Assembly (NCBI RefSeq): GCF_047324305.1
Contig: NZ_CP178740.1
Coordinates: 868,001 to 932,000, forward strand
DNA length: 64,000 nucleotides
Origin: Acerihabitans sp047324305
GTDB taxonomy: Bacteria; Pseudomonadota; Gammaproteobacteria; Enterobacterales; Enterobacteriaceae
Direction: 5' to 3'
Under the pieces are notes generated by a model. It searched no databases, was not told where the DNA came from, and saw only the letters and a list, made by a program, of their open reading frames with translations. Positions 1-8,741 of the stretch are shown piece after piece. Position numbers and translations under genes: made by a program. The stretch's first letter is position 1. Each line of letters begins with the position of its first letter.

Positions 1-36
1 CGCGCTCAGCGCCAGGGCCAGAAGAGCAACAGGCAT
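1..36 (-). CDS. 5' end of a truncated gene with a signal-peptide-like start
   Basis: Only the first 12 codons lie in the window. They read MPVALLALALSA, a hydrophobic stretch typical of an exported protein's signal peptide. An AGGAG ribosome-binding site sits 7 nt upstream of the ATG, which supports the start. The rest runs off the left edge, so the function cannot be judged. Confidence 0.5.
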   Translation of the reverse strand, partial: MPVALLALALSA

Positions 37-215
37 AACAGACTCCTATACATCATCCCGCCCGCGGGCCGGAAAGGTTATGTAGCGATAATGAGGACGG
101 TACGGTAGGGAAAAGAGGGGGGCGGCCAAGGGAGCCGCAATGCGATTGCCGGGCTAATCGTTATAATATTGTTAAAATAACACGCGCCGCGGCCGGCGCC
201 AATACCGCTGCGTGC

Positions 216-938
216 TCAGTAGAGCGAGACCCGCTGAAAATCGCCGTCCGCCCGCACGTTCATGCCGAACCCGCAGTCGCCCGAGACGGTTTCCAGGTGC
301 GCCGCATTAGCCGTAAAGGTCATGTTGACCTGACAGGACGACCCGTCCGCCTGCGCGTCCTGGCGATAAACGCCATGGCCGCCGTCAAGTGATTGCACCA
401 CCGAAAACTCGCCCATATTCGGGCCGTAGTACATCCCCATCACCGGCATATAAAAGCCGTTAAAGCTGATTTTCCACGCCTCGCCCTCGGGCTGTACCGA
501 AACGGTGCTCCATACCCCTTTACCGGCGTAACGCCAGTAGGTGCCCATCGGGGTGGCGGCCAGTGCCGGGCGCAGGCGGTCAAGCACCGGCTGGATCAGC
601 GCCAGGTTGGTGCGGGTTTTGTCGTCATCCGGCGCCAGGGAAAGCCAGGCCGCGGCCTTTAACGGCTCGCCGGCGTGGATCAGCGCCAGCGCCACGTTGT
701 TATAGGCGGTCGCGATGGCCGCGGCGGGCAAACGGCAAAATTCACTCCAGGCGGCCTGGGCGGTAAACTCATCCACCGCGCGCGCCATATGGCCCTGCTG
801 ATAAGCCGTATTGCCCGCCTGGGCATAGTCGTCAAGGCGCGCGCAATCGGTTTTGATCTGTTCGTCTTTTGGCGTCGCATAGCTCAACGCGCTATACAAT
901 CCCAGGGCGAACGCCCCGGTTTTCAGTATCCTGTCCAT
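216..938 (-). CDS. Exported hypothetical protein
   Basis: The product is 240 aa with a start chosen at ATG 938. From there the protein opens with a short basic n-region and a hydrophobic segment (MDRILKTGAFALGLYSALS), a plausible signal peptide for periplasmic or envelope export. The open frame continues upstream to 1082, but that extension is rich in Arg and looks non-coding. The N-terminal half (about residues 30-120) is Ala-rich and helical, resembling TPR-like repeats. The C-terminal half alternates Gly and aromatic residues and looks like beta structure. I do not recognise the family. It stands alone, 115 bp downstream of the quinone oxidoreductase gene on the same strand. Confidence 0.6.
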   Translation of the reverse strand: MDRILKTGAFALGLYSALSYATPKDEQIKTDCARLDDYAQAGNTAYQQGHMARAVDEFTAQAAWSEFCRLPAAAIATAYNNVALALIHAGEPLKAAAWLSLAPDDDKTRTNLALIQPVLDRLRPALAATPMGTYWRYAGKGVWSTVSVQPEGEAWKISFNGFYMPVMGMYYGPNMGEFSVVQSLDGGHGVYRQDAQADGSSCQVNMTFTANAAHLETVSGDCGFGMNVRADGDFQRVSLY

Positions 939-1053
939 CCCCTGCCCATATCGCTGCCGCCCCGTATCTCCCGCGATAATGAAGCGCCGGCGGCGATAAG
1001 TAAAGATGAAGCCGGCAAGGTGAATCCCGCCGGGCGAAAAAAACGGCCGCCGG

Positions 1054-2091
1054 TCAGCCGTTGCCGTCCAGTAAATCCGCATAGGCGTCGGTTACCAGCA
1101 TGATTTTACCGATATGGGTGCTCCCTTCCATCAGCGCATGGGCCTCGGCGGCCTGGCGCAACGGAAAAGCCCGTTCGATCAGCGGCCGGATCTTACCCGC
1201 CGTCAGCAGCGGCCAGACCTGCTGCTGCAAGTCGGCGGCGATGGCGGCCTTGTCCGCCACCGGACGCGGCCGCAGCGTCGAGCCGGTATGGATCAGGCGC
1301 TTGGCCAGCATCTTCATCAGATTGAGCTCTTTTGCCGGGCCATCCTGTACGCCGATTTGCACGATGCGCCCGTCCATCGCCGCCGCCGCATAGTTACGCG
1401 CCACATAGTCGCCGGCAATCAGATCGACAATCACATCCGCGCCATGCCCGCCGGTCAGCCGTTCCGTCTGTGCGACAAAATCCTCGGTACGGTAGTTAAT
1501 GGCATGATCGGCGCCCAGCTTGCGCGCCGCCGCGCATTTCTCTTCGGAGCCGACGGTGGTCAGCACCGTGGCGCCAAAGGCCTTCGCCAGCATAATGGTG
1601 ACGGTGCCGATACCGGAGGTGCCGCCGTGCACCAGCAGGATCTCCCCTGCTTTGAGTTTACCGCGCTGGAAAACGTTAACCCAGACGGTGAAAAAGGTCT
1701 CCGGCAGCGCCGCGGCCTCCAGCAGCGACAGGCCCTGCGGCACCGGCAGCGCGTTGCTTTCATGCACCACGCAATATTCGGCGTAACCGCCGCCGGCCAC
1801 CAGGCCGCACACCTCGTCGCCAACGGCAAAACGCCCGGCGCCGTCGCCCAGCGCCGCCACGACCCCCGCGAACTCAAGCCCCGGCAGCTCGGAGGCGCCC
1901 GCGGGCGGCGGATAACTGCCTTTACGCTGCAACACGTCGGGACGGTTAACGCCCGCCGCGGCAACCTTGACCAGCAGGTAGCCGGGACCGGGACGGGGTA
2001 CCGGCAGCTCGGCCGCAATCAGTTGTTCGGGGCCGCCGGGCTGTTTAATCCTGACGGCTTGCATGGTGGCGGGAACGGTGGATAAAGTCAT
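1054..2091 (-). CDS. NAD(P)H-quinone oxidoreductase, zinc-free MDR family (PIG3-like)
   Basis: The 345-aa product is a medium-chain dehydrogenase/reductase. An N-terminal GroES-like domain (about residues 10-140) is followed by a Rossmann domain with a GGTSGIG-type NAD(P)-binding loop near residue 155. The Cys/His ligands of zinc alcohol dehydrogenases are absent, as in quinone oxidoreductases of the QOR/PIG3 group, which reduce quinones or activated alkenes with NADPH. The start at 2091 has AGGA 9 nt upstream; Met10 has no ribosome-binding site. It is the last gene of the minus-strand transporter cluster and may handle a reactive carbonyl or quinone intermediate, which is inference. Confidence 0.85.
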   Translation of the reverse strand: MTLSTVPATMQAVRIKQPGGPEQLIAAELPVPRPGPGYLLVKVAAAGVNRPDVLQRKGSYPPPAGASELPGLEFAGVVAALGDGAGRFAVGDEVCGLVAGGGYAEYCVVHESNALPVPQGLSLLEAAALPETFFTVWVNVFQRGKLKAGEILLVHGGTSGIGTVTIMLAKAFGATVLTTVGSEEKCAAARKLGADHAINYRTEDFVAQTERLTGGHGADVIVDLIAGDYVARNYAAAAMDGRIVQIGVQDGPAKELNLMKMLAKRLIHTGSTLRPRPVADKAAIAADLQQQVWPLLTAGKIRPLIERAFPLRQAAEAHALMEGSTHIGKIMLVTDAYADLLDGNG

Positions 2092-2184
2092 AGCTAGCGT
2101 CCTGTAACAGAGTCTTCAATCCCGGGTCGGGATAAAGAATTAACGATCCGATGCAAGATAGCCTAGCCTATTTTGCGCCGCGGC

Positions 2185-3132
2185 TCAGCTATCCGCCGTG
2201 CTATGTTCGCGTAATCGCGTTTCAAGTCGTGCGATCAACTGCCCCAGTTCGCGCATATCGTCGCCGTCCAGCACCGGGCCGGGTTGCCGCACCGCCGCGC
2301 TGCGGATCACCCCCCGGCGGCGCAATGTTTCCTTGCGCAGCGCCAGGCCGATGCCGTACTGGAATTCGTGGCGCAGCAGCGGCAGATAGACATCAAATAC
2401 ATCCTCGGCCTGCTCGGCCTTGCCTGCCTGGAACAGCGCGCAGACCCGCACCAGCATTTCCGGATAGGCGAATCCGGTCATCGCCCCGTCCGCGCCGCGC
2501 CGCATTTCCTGCGGTAAAAACAGACCGCCGTTGCCGGCCAGGATACTGATGCGCCGCAGGCCGCGCGCCGCGCTTTGTCCCCGTACCTGGCTCAGCTTGC
2601 GCAGTCCCGGCAAATCTTCATGTTTCAGCATCACCAACTGCGGCAGCGCCTCAATCAAGCGCAGGATCACCGCCACCGACGTATGCACGCCGGTGGACTG
2701 GGGAAAATCCTGCAGGCAGATGGGCACATCGCCCCCCAGCAATCCCGCCACCGTCAAATAATATTGGCTTATTTGATCGTCGGTTTTAAGATTGGCCACC
2801 GGCGCCAGCATCACGCCGGCGGCGCCCAGCTCCATGGCGGTATGGCTTAGCCGCTGTACGTGACGGTGGGACGCGTGGCTGACGCCGACCACCACCGGCA
2901 CCCGCCCATTGACACGCGTCAGCACCCGGCGCATAAACAGCAGCGATTCGTCGTCCGTCAGCTTGGGCGCCTCCCCCATCATGCCGAGAATGGTGATACC
3001 GCTGACGCCCTGCTGCAAATAAAAATCGGTCAGGCGATCGGCGCTGTCCAAATCCAGCCCGCCGTCATCGGTAAAGGGGGTGGCTGAAATGATATAGACG
3101 CCGCGCGCCTGTTCATTGAGTTTATCGGTCAT
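2185..3132 (-). CDS. DapA-superfamily lyase/aldolase (DHDPS/NAL family)
   Basis: The 315-aa product is a TIM-barrel class I aldolase of the dihydrodipicolinate synthase / N-acetylneuraminate lyase family. The Schiff-base lysine is probably K170 in QLVMLKHEDLPGL. In E. coli DapA a tyrosine sits in the ILYNVP segment; here the equivalent is ICLQDFP, so the catalytic Tyr is replaced. That argues against a true lysine-biosynthetic DapA and for a catabolic enzyme acting on a 2-oxo acid. AGGG lies 5 nt before the ATG. It follows the ABC ATPase by 66 bp on the same strand and probably belongs to the same operon. The substrate is unknown. Confidence 0.8.
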   Translation of the reverse strand: MTDKLNEQARGVYIISATPFTDDGGLDLDSADRLTDFYLQQGVSGITILGMMGEAPKLTDDESLLFMRRVLTRVNGRVPVVVGVSHASHRHVQRLSHTAMELGAAGVMLAPVANLKTDDQISQYYLTVAGLLGGDVPICLQDFPQSTGVHTSVAVILRLIEALPQLVMLKHEDLPGLRKLSQVRGQSAARGLRRISILAGNGGLFLPQEMRRGADGAMTGFAYPEMLVRVCALFQAGKAEQAEDVFDVYLPLLRHEFQYGIGLALRKETLRRRGVIRSAAVRQPGPVLDGDDMRELGQLIARLETRLREHSTADS

Positions 3133-3198
3133 ATCTACCCTACCTTGCTGAATAAAATGTGTCTCGTTCGCCAGGACGCGGCGGCGGAGGGCGGTCCC

Positions 3199-4206
3199 TC
3201 AGGCACGCGGGTCCTGGTGAAATACCATGGCGTCCCCCGGCTGGAACCCCCAGTCGACGATGTGACCGGGCGTACGCTCAAGGGTTGGGATATCCGGCGG
3301 CGCATAGGCGATAATGGTTTGTCCCAGCGAGGCGATAAACAGCTTCCAGTGCATGCCGCAAAAGGTCGCCGCCTGAATTTCGCCCCGGTGGCGCACCGCC
3401 GCCCGGCGGCCCGGGTCGCCCACCAGCAGATGTTCCGGGCGGATGCCAAGTCGGGCGCCGCCGTCCTGTTGGATAAAATTACATTCCCCCAGAAATCCGG
3501 CGACAAAAGGACTGCCCGGCCGGCGGTACAAGGTTTCCGGCGCGCCGGACTCCACAATGCCGCCGTTTTCCATGATCACGATGGTATCGGAGAGATTCAT
3601 CGCCTCCTCCTGATCGTGGGTGACAAACACCACGGTCAGGCCCAGTTCCCGGTGCAGTTGTTTAATCTGCAGCTGTATGGTCTGGCGCAGGTTTTTATCC
3701 AGCGCCCCCAGCGGCTCATCCATCAGCAGGATATCCGGATTGAATACCAGCGCCCGCGCCAGCGCGGTGCGCTGCTGCTGGCCGCCGGACAGTTCCCCCG
3801 GCATGCGCGCGCGGTACTCGTCAAGGCTGACCAGCGCCAGGGCCTCCGCCACCTTGCGTTCTATATCCGCTTTGGCCATGCGCCGCATGCGCAGCGGAAA
3901 GGCGACATTTTCAAACACCGACATATGCGGAAACAGCGCGTAGTTCTGGAATACCATGCCGATATTGCGATCGGCAATCGGCGTGCTGCTGACATTTTTT
4001 CCGGCGATGTGCACGCTGCCGCGATCCGGCATTTCAAACCCGGCGATAATTTTCAGTAAGGTGGTCTTGCCGGAGCCTGAGGCGCCCAGTAAGGTGCAAA
4101 ACTCGCCGCGCCGCACCGCAAGGTCCACGTTCGGCAGGGCAATGACGCCACCGTAGGTTTTGCGGATCCCCTTGAGTGCGACGTCTTTACCTTGTAGCTG
4201 TTGCAT
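3199..4206 (-). CDS. ABC transporter ATP-binding protein, PotA-like
   Basis: This is the energising subunit of a spermidine/putrescine-type importer. Walker A is GASGSGKTT, the signature is LSGGQQQR and Walker B is ILLMDEPLGALD. A short C-terminal TOBE-like domain follows from about residue 240, as in PotA. I chose the ATG at 4206 (335 aa) because GGAG lies 8 nt upstream; an in-frame ATG at 4218 is also open. The start overlaps the end of the permease gene by 20 nt, indicating translational coupling. The dinucleotide-binding residues are intact. The substrate cannot be read from this subunit. Confidence 0.9.
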   Translation of the reverse strand: MQQLQGKDVALKGIRKTYGGVIALPNVDLAVRRGEFCTLLGASGSGKTTLLKIIAGFEMPDRGSVHIAGKNVSSTPIADRNIGMVFQNYALFPHMSVFENVAFPLRMRRMAKADIERKVAEALALVSLDEYRARMPGELSGGQQQRTALARALVFNPDILLMDEPLGALDKNLRQTIQLQIKQLHRELGLTVVFVTHDQEEAMNLSDTIVIMENGGIVESGAPETLYRRPGSPFVAGFLGECNFIQQDGGARLGIRPEHLLVGDPGRRAAVRHRGEIQAATFCGMHWKLFIASLGQTIIAYAPPDIPTLERTPGHIVDWGFQPGDAMVFHQDPRA

Positions 4207-5890
4207 GCTTTTCTCCATGGCGACCGAACAGGCTGTGGGCGATTAAAATCAGCGCGGTGGCGGCGATCAGCACGCAGGACGCGGAAATGACCGTCGGGTC
4301 GAAGTCAAATGACAAGCCCTCATACATCAGTTTTGGCAGCGTGCGGTTGCGCAGGGTTGTCAGGAACAGCGCCATCACCACATCGTCGAACGAGGTAATA
4401 AACGCAAACACCGCCCCGCCGATGATGCCCGGCAGCAGGGCCGGCAGCATCACCCGCCGGAACATCCGCGGCCAACTCGCGCCCAGGCTGAGCGCCGCCA
4501 GCTCCAGGTTGGGATCAAAGCTTTGCAGCGCCGCGCGCAGGGTAATATAGACATAGGGGGTGGCCAGCACCGTATGGCCGATAACCAGCGCCACCGAGTT
4601 ACTGATCAAGCCGCGCGGACCACACAGATAATACAGCGCCACGGCGGTGATAATCGCCGGCACCGACATCGGGATAATAAACAACGTTTCCAGCAAGCCT
4701 TTACGGCCCGGGCGCATCTTATAGACGCCCAGCGCGGCGGCGGCCCCCAGCGCCATCGAGGCGGCGGTGACCATCGCGCCGACCTTGACGCTTTGCCATA
4801 GCGCGGCCATCCATTTGGGATCCTGGAAGAAATTGCGATACCAGCGGACGCCGTATTCCGGCGGCGGAAAGGTCGGAAAGCTGCCGGTGCCGAAGCTCAT
4901 CGGGATCACCACCAGGATCGGCAACAGCAGGAACGCCGCGCACAATACGCCCGCCAGCGCGCCGATACGTCCGCCGCCCGTCCGCCGGGCGCTGCTCATC
5001 TGGCTGCCCTTGCCCGCCTGGCCGCTCATGAGTTTATCCAGTCCGAACAGGCGATTGAACAGCCACAGCGCGAACAGCGTGGTCACCAGCAATACTCCCG
5101 CCAGCGCGGCGGCGATGCCCCAGTTCAGCTCATCGCTGATATTGTGCGAGATAAGCTCGGCAATCATGCGCTGCGCCGGGCCGCCCATCAGCGAAGGCGT
5201 GATGTAGTACCCCACCGCGTTCATAAACACGATAATGGCTCCCGCCACCATGCCGGGGCGCGTCAGCGGCAAAATCACCCGGGTGAATATGCCGATAGAA
5301 TCGGCGCCCATGCCTTGGGCCGCCAGGATAAGCGAGTTATCCAGCGCCCGGAACGAAGCGTACAGCGGTAATACCACGAACGGCATCAATACATGGGTCA
5401 TGCCGATCAGCACACCGGTAAAGTTGTAGAGAAAGGCGATCGGATGATCGATAAGGCTGGTGGTGATAAGCAGCGTATTCAGCGGCCCGTTTTGCTGCAA
5501 CAGCGCGATCCAGGCCGATGTGCGCACCAGCGCGCTGGACCAGAACGGCAGCAGCACGGCAAAAAACAGCAGTTTCGACAGCGCCGGCCTGACCGATGCC
5601 ATCAGATAAGCCAGCGGATAACTCATGATCACGCAGCTGCCGGTCACCACGGTGGCGATGACAAAGGTGTTTTGCAGCACGATGCGGTAGATCGGCACCT
5701 GCAGCAGGCGCAGATAATTATCCGCCGACAGCGCGCCCTGGCTGTACAAGCCCTGTTTAAGCAGGCCCAGAATCGGCCAGATAAAAAACAGCGCCAGGAA
5801 AACCAGCAGCGGCAGGGCCAGCAGGCACAGGCGGGAAAAACGCCGCGTCTCCTTGTCCCGGCCTGCCGCGCTCAGTGTTATGGTCGACAT
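4187..5890 (-). CDS. Fused ABC permease (PotB-like plus PotC-like halves)
   Basis: One continuous frame of 567 aa holds two complete MetI-type inner-membrane permease domains. The first half (about residues 20-290) resembles PotB. The second half starts around a short Gly/Arg linker with MSSARRTGGG and resembles PotC. In E. coli these are two genes. No stop separates them here, although the internal Met could also initiate a separate PotC. The start at 5890 has GGAGAAT upstream; the longer frame to 5980 lacks support. The gene overlaps the ATPase gene. Each half has the EAA-like cytoplasmic loop (LAAQGMGAD and LAALSLGAS) that docks onto the ATPase. Confidence 0.88.
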   Translation of the reverse strand: MSTITLSAAGRDKETRRFSRLCLLALPLLVFLALFFIWPILGLLKQGLYSQGALSADNYLRLLQVPIYRIVLQNTFVIATVVTGSCVIMSYPLAYLMASVRPALSKLLFFAVLLPFWSSALVRTSAWIALLQQNGPLNTLLITTSLIDHPIAFLYNFTGVLIGMTHVLMPFVVLPLYASFRALDNSLILAAQGMGADSIGIFTRVILPLTRPGMVAGAIIVFMNAVGYYITPSLMGGPAQRMIAELISHNISDELNWGIAAALAGVLLVTTLFALWLFNRLFGLDKLMSGQAGKGSQMSSARRTGGGRIGALAGVLCAAFLLLPILVVIPMSFGTGSFPTFPPPEYGVRWYRNFFQDPKWMAALWQSVKVGAMVTAASMALGAAAALGVYKMRPGRKGLLETLFIIPMSVPAIITAVALYYLCGPRGLISNSVALVIGHTVLATPYVYITLRAALQSFDPNLELAALSLGASWPRMFRRVMLPALLPGIIGGAVFAFITSFDDVVMALFLTTLRNRTLPKLMYEGLSFDFDPTVISASCVLIAATALILIAHSLFGRHGEKHATATR

Positions 5891-6384
5891 AGATTCTCCA
5901 TGGGGCCGAACTTGCGCAGACCGCCGCCAGCCTGGGGCTGACTGCGGTTTTGACGATAAGCGTCGGCCGCGTTGATCCATGATAGGAATGATGTTTTCAC
6001 TTTGCCTCCGCGGCTTGCACGCAACCTTGACCGCGCCGGCGCATGCTTGCCGGGGAAGGCCTCGTCCGGCATTCTTTTTGCATACTTCTGGTATACCAAG
6101 AGTAACGCTGAAATCTTATGCAAGAAGCAGACCCGAAATGCAGCGTCGGGAAAATTTCATTCTTCCCCGGCCCCGTCGGCGCGCGCAGAGCGAACATCGC
6201 CCCGCATATCATGGCGGTACGGGTATTTCTAAGCTGCATAGATATCGGTACAGACGGGGCCTGCGCCAGCCGGCGGCGTTCGTTTATGGGGCATCAGGCC
6301 CCAGGCGGGTGCAACGGGGCAAAGGATAAGGCCTTTATCGCCGCCCAGAAACCTTAATGGCACCACATTATTCAAGGGGATGAC
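5891..6384. other. Divergent intergenic region between permease and aminotransferase genes
   Basis: This 494-bp stretch separates the minus-strand permease gene and the plus-strand aminotransferase gene, so both promoters should lie here. Short overlapping open frames on both strands show no domain or ribosome-binding site that would make them convincing. The only structured element I see is the perfect 10-bp palindrome at 6089-6098, listed separately. Confidence 0.5.
6089..6098. promoter_or_regulatory. Candidate GntR operator, palindrome TGGTATACCA
   Basis: A perfect 10-bp palindrome lies in the divergent promoter region of the importer and aminotransferase genes. Eight of its bases (GTATACCA) recur in front of the gntR gene at 11341-11348, where the full core reads TTGTATACCA. 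A site shared between a regulator's own promoter and its neighbours' promoter suggests autoregulation plus cluster control. This is inference from two sites only. Confidence 0.35.
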
Positions 6385-7593
6385 ATGTCAGAAAAATTTA
6401 TTGCCCGGCGTATGAAACGCGTACGCCCCTCGCCGACCGGGGCAATAGCCGATACCGTGCGCGCCATGGAGGAAGCGGGCCTTGATGTAATAAACCTGGG
6501 CCTGGGCGAGCTGGATTTCGCCACGCCGCCGGCCATCGGCCAAGCCGGGATCGACGCCATAGCGCGCGGCGACACCAAATATACCGCCGTGGCCGGCACA
6601 CTGGCGCTGAGGCAGGCGATCGCCGATAAGTTCCAACGAGATAACGGGTTATCCTACCGGCCGGCGGAGATCATCGCCGGCACCGGCGCCAAGCAGCTTA
6701 TTTTCAACGCCTTTATGGCCACCCTGTCGCCGGGAGATGAAGTGATTATCCCGGCGCCCTATTGGGTCTCCTATCCGGATATGGTGGCGCTGGCCGAGGG
6801 CGAGACGCGAATAGTGGCCTGTAGCGAAGCGTCGGGCTGGAAGCTACAGCCCGAGGATCTGAGGGCGGCCATTACCCCGCGCACCCGCTGGCTGGTGCTC
6901 AACTCCCCCAACAACCCCACCGGGGCGGTCTATTGCCATCAGGAACTGGCGGCGCTGGCCGCCGTGCTGGTCGATGCGCCGCAGGTACTGGTGCTATCTG
7001 ATGACATCTACGAACGCCTGCGCCACCAGGACGAGCCGTTTGCCACGCTGGCGGCGGTTGAGCCGCGCCTGCGGAATCGGACGCTGACGGTTAACGGGTT
7101 ATCAAAAGGGTTCTCCATGACCGGCTGGCGGCTGGGCTATGCCGGCGGGCCGGGCTGGCTGATTGCCGCCATGCAGGTGTTGCAATCGCAGAGCACCTCC
7201 AATCCCAGTTCGGTATCCCAGGCGGCGGCGCTGACCGCGCTAACCGCGCCGGATGATTTTACCGCCGGCTGGCTGGCCCGGCTTGCGGCGCGGCGGGCGA
7301 TAGTCATGGCGATGATTGACCAGGTGGAGGGACTCAGCGCCCAAACTCCGCCCGGCGCCTTCTATGTCTTTGCCTGCTGCGGCGGACTGCTGGGCAAACG
7401 CGCGCCCGACGGCGCTTTGCTGGCAACCGATGGCGACGTGGCCGGCTATCTGGCGCGCAGCGCCCAGGTGGCGACGCTGCAAGGCGCGGCATTCGGCATG
7501 TCGCCCTATATCCGCATCGCCTATGCCCTCGACGACCAACGCCTGTCTGAAGCCTGCGAACGCATTAAACAGGCCTGCGCCCGGCTGCGCTAA
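6385..7593 (+). CDS. PLP-dependent aminotransferase, class I (AspC/AAT-like)
   Basis: The 402-aa product is a fold-type I aminotransferase. The PLP lysine is K241 in the motif VNGLSKGFSMTGWRLGY. Other cofactor contacts are visible: the NSPNNPTG segment (about 173-180) and SDDIYE (about 205-210, with the Asp and Tyr that hold the ring). AAGGGGATGAC precedes the ATG. It is the only plus-strand gene in the cluster; its end overlaps the end of the M24 hydrolase gene by 4 nt. It would transaminate an amino acid or its 2-oxo acid released from the imported compound. The exact substrate is not readable. Confidence 0.9.
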   Translation: MSEKFIARRMKRVRPSPTGAIADTVRAMEEAGLDVINLGLGELDFATPPAIGQAGIDAIARGDTKYTAVAGTLALRQAIADKFQRDNGLSYRPAEIIAGTGAKQLIFNAFMATLSPGDEVIIPAPYWVSYPDMVALAEGETRIVACSEASGWKLQPEDLRAAITPRTRWLVLNSPNNPTGAVYCHQELAALAAVLVDAPQVLVLSDDIYERLRHQDEPFATLAAVEPRLRNRTLTVNGLSKGFSMTGWRLGYAGGPGWLIAAMQVLQSQSTSNPSSVSQAAALTALTAPDDFTAGWLARLAARRAIVMAMIDQVEGLSAQTPPGAFYVFACCGGLLGKRAPDGALLATDGDVAGYLARSAQVATLQGAAFGMSPYIRIAYALDDQRLSEACERIKQACARLR

Positions 7594-8723
7594 CTGATAA
7601 ACAACTGGCGTGGGAACTGGGTTAACCGCTCATAGCCGCTGTCGGTAATCGCGATGGTTTCGGACATGCCGAAACCTCGCGCCAGTACATAGGTATGAAA
7701 CGTCATGCCCGGGACAAAACGCCAGGCGCAGCCCGGCGCCGCTTCCAGCGGCTCGCCGCCGCTCGGTGCCAGCAGCAGGCCGACCGAATAGAAGGTTTTA
7801 TTGGTGTAGGTCTCGCGCAGTCCCGCCGCCAGCACGCCCTCGCGATAGACCGCGTCCGGCACGGTGGCCGCCACGCCGGGCCGCACTTCCGCCAGCGCCG
7901 CATCCTGTATGGCAATCAACTGTTCCACCGTGCGGCGGTCCTCATCGCTGGCCTGGCCGACGCGGATTGGGCGCATAAAGCGCGCATGGTAATGCCGCAC
8001 GTTGGGCGTGGTTTCAATCTGCACGATATCGCCGTGCGCCAGCACCCGATCGCTGTAACCGCCGTGCAAATGGTAAGCACGCTCCCCCGACGACATGACC
8101 CCCGGCCCCGGCAAATCACTGCCGGCGCGGATCATGGCGCTACAGATTTCCGCCGCCATGTCCCGTTCACTGACGCCGGGCCTGGCCGCCCCGATCGCCG
8201 CCGCCATGCCAGCCTCGGCCGCCCGCGCCGCCCTGCGTTGATAGCTGATTTCCGCCGGGGACTTAATAAAGCGCATCTCCGTAACCAATTGGCTTTCATC
8301 GAGCATCAGCGCATCCGGCAGACCGGCCCGGAGGCCGTTAAACCGCGCCACCGACAGCGGCCAGGCGCCCATTTCCACCGCCAGCCGGGGCGAACTGCCG
8401 AGCCGCGAGCGGATCGCCTGCACCGCGACGGCGGTTTTATCGTCGCTGTCGCTCCACATCTCCCGATCGGGGAACAGGCAGGTGCTGTCGAGATAATACG
8501 CTTCCACGTCACGGCAGATCACCGTCGGTTCACCGTTCGCCGGAATAATGGCAAACTGGAACGACGAGTAGGCGCGGGTAAAGAATCCCGTCAGCCAGGT
8601 TACGCTTTCCGGCATAAACGCCAGCAGGGCATCATAGCCTTTTGCCACCAGTTGTTGCCGTACCCGCGCCAGGCGTTGGTCATATTCCGCTTTTTCAAAC
8701 CAGTAATTGGTTTCCACCATCAT
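7590..8723 (-). CDS. M24-fold hydrolase lacking the metal ligands (creatinase / ectoine-hydrolase-like)
   Basis: The 377-aa product has a creatinase-type N-terminal domain (about 1-140) and a pita-bread M24 domain (about 150-377). In metal-dependent Xaa-Pro peptidases two Asp, one His and two Glu bind the metals. Here the first Asp site reads VQIETTPN, the second is in HYHARFMRPI with no Asp, the usual HGxG is replaced by YSVGLLLAP, and the first Glu site reads PGMTFHTYV. The site therefore cannot be a normal dinuclear centre. Metal-free members such as creatinase cleave small C-N bonds. Together with the importer this points to hydrolysis of a small nitrogen compound rather than a peptide, which is inference. 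Confidence 0.8.
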   Translation of the reverse strand: MMVETNYWFEKAEYDQRLARVRQQLVAKGYDALLAFMPESVTWLTGFFTRAYSSFQFAIIPANGEPTVICRDVEAYYLDSTCLFPDREMWSDSDDKTAVAVQAIRSRLGSSPRLAVEMGAWPLSVARFNGLRAGLPDALMLDESQLVTEMRFIKSPAEISYQRRAARAAEAGMAAAIGAARPGVSERDMAAEICSAMIRAGSDLPGPGVMSSGERAYHLHGGYSDRVLAHGDIVQIETTPNVRHYHARFMRPIRVGQASDEDRRTVEQLIAIQDAALAEVRPGVAATVPDAVYREGVLAAGLRETYTNKTFYSVGLLLAPSGGEPLEAAPGCAWRFVPGMTFHTYVLARGFGMSETIAITDSGYERLTQFPRQLFIS

Positions 8724-8741
8724 TGATACCCTATTTGTGAA

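Noticed and set aside
939..1082. N-terminal extension of the exported hypothetical protein
   Set aside because: The extension is Arg-rich and would bury the signal peptide; the ATG at 938 gives a proper export signal.
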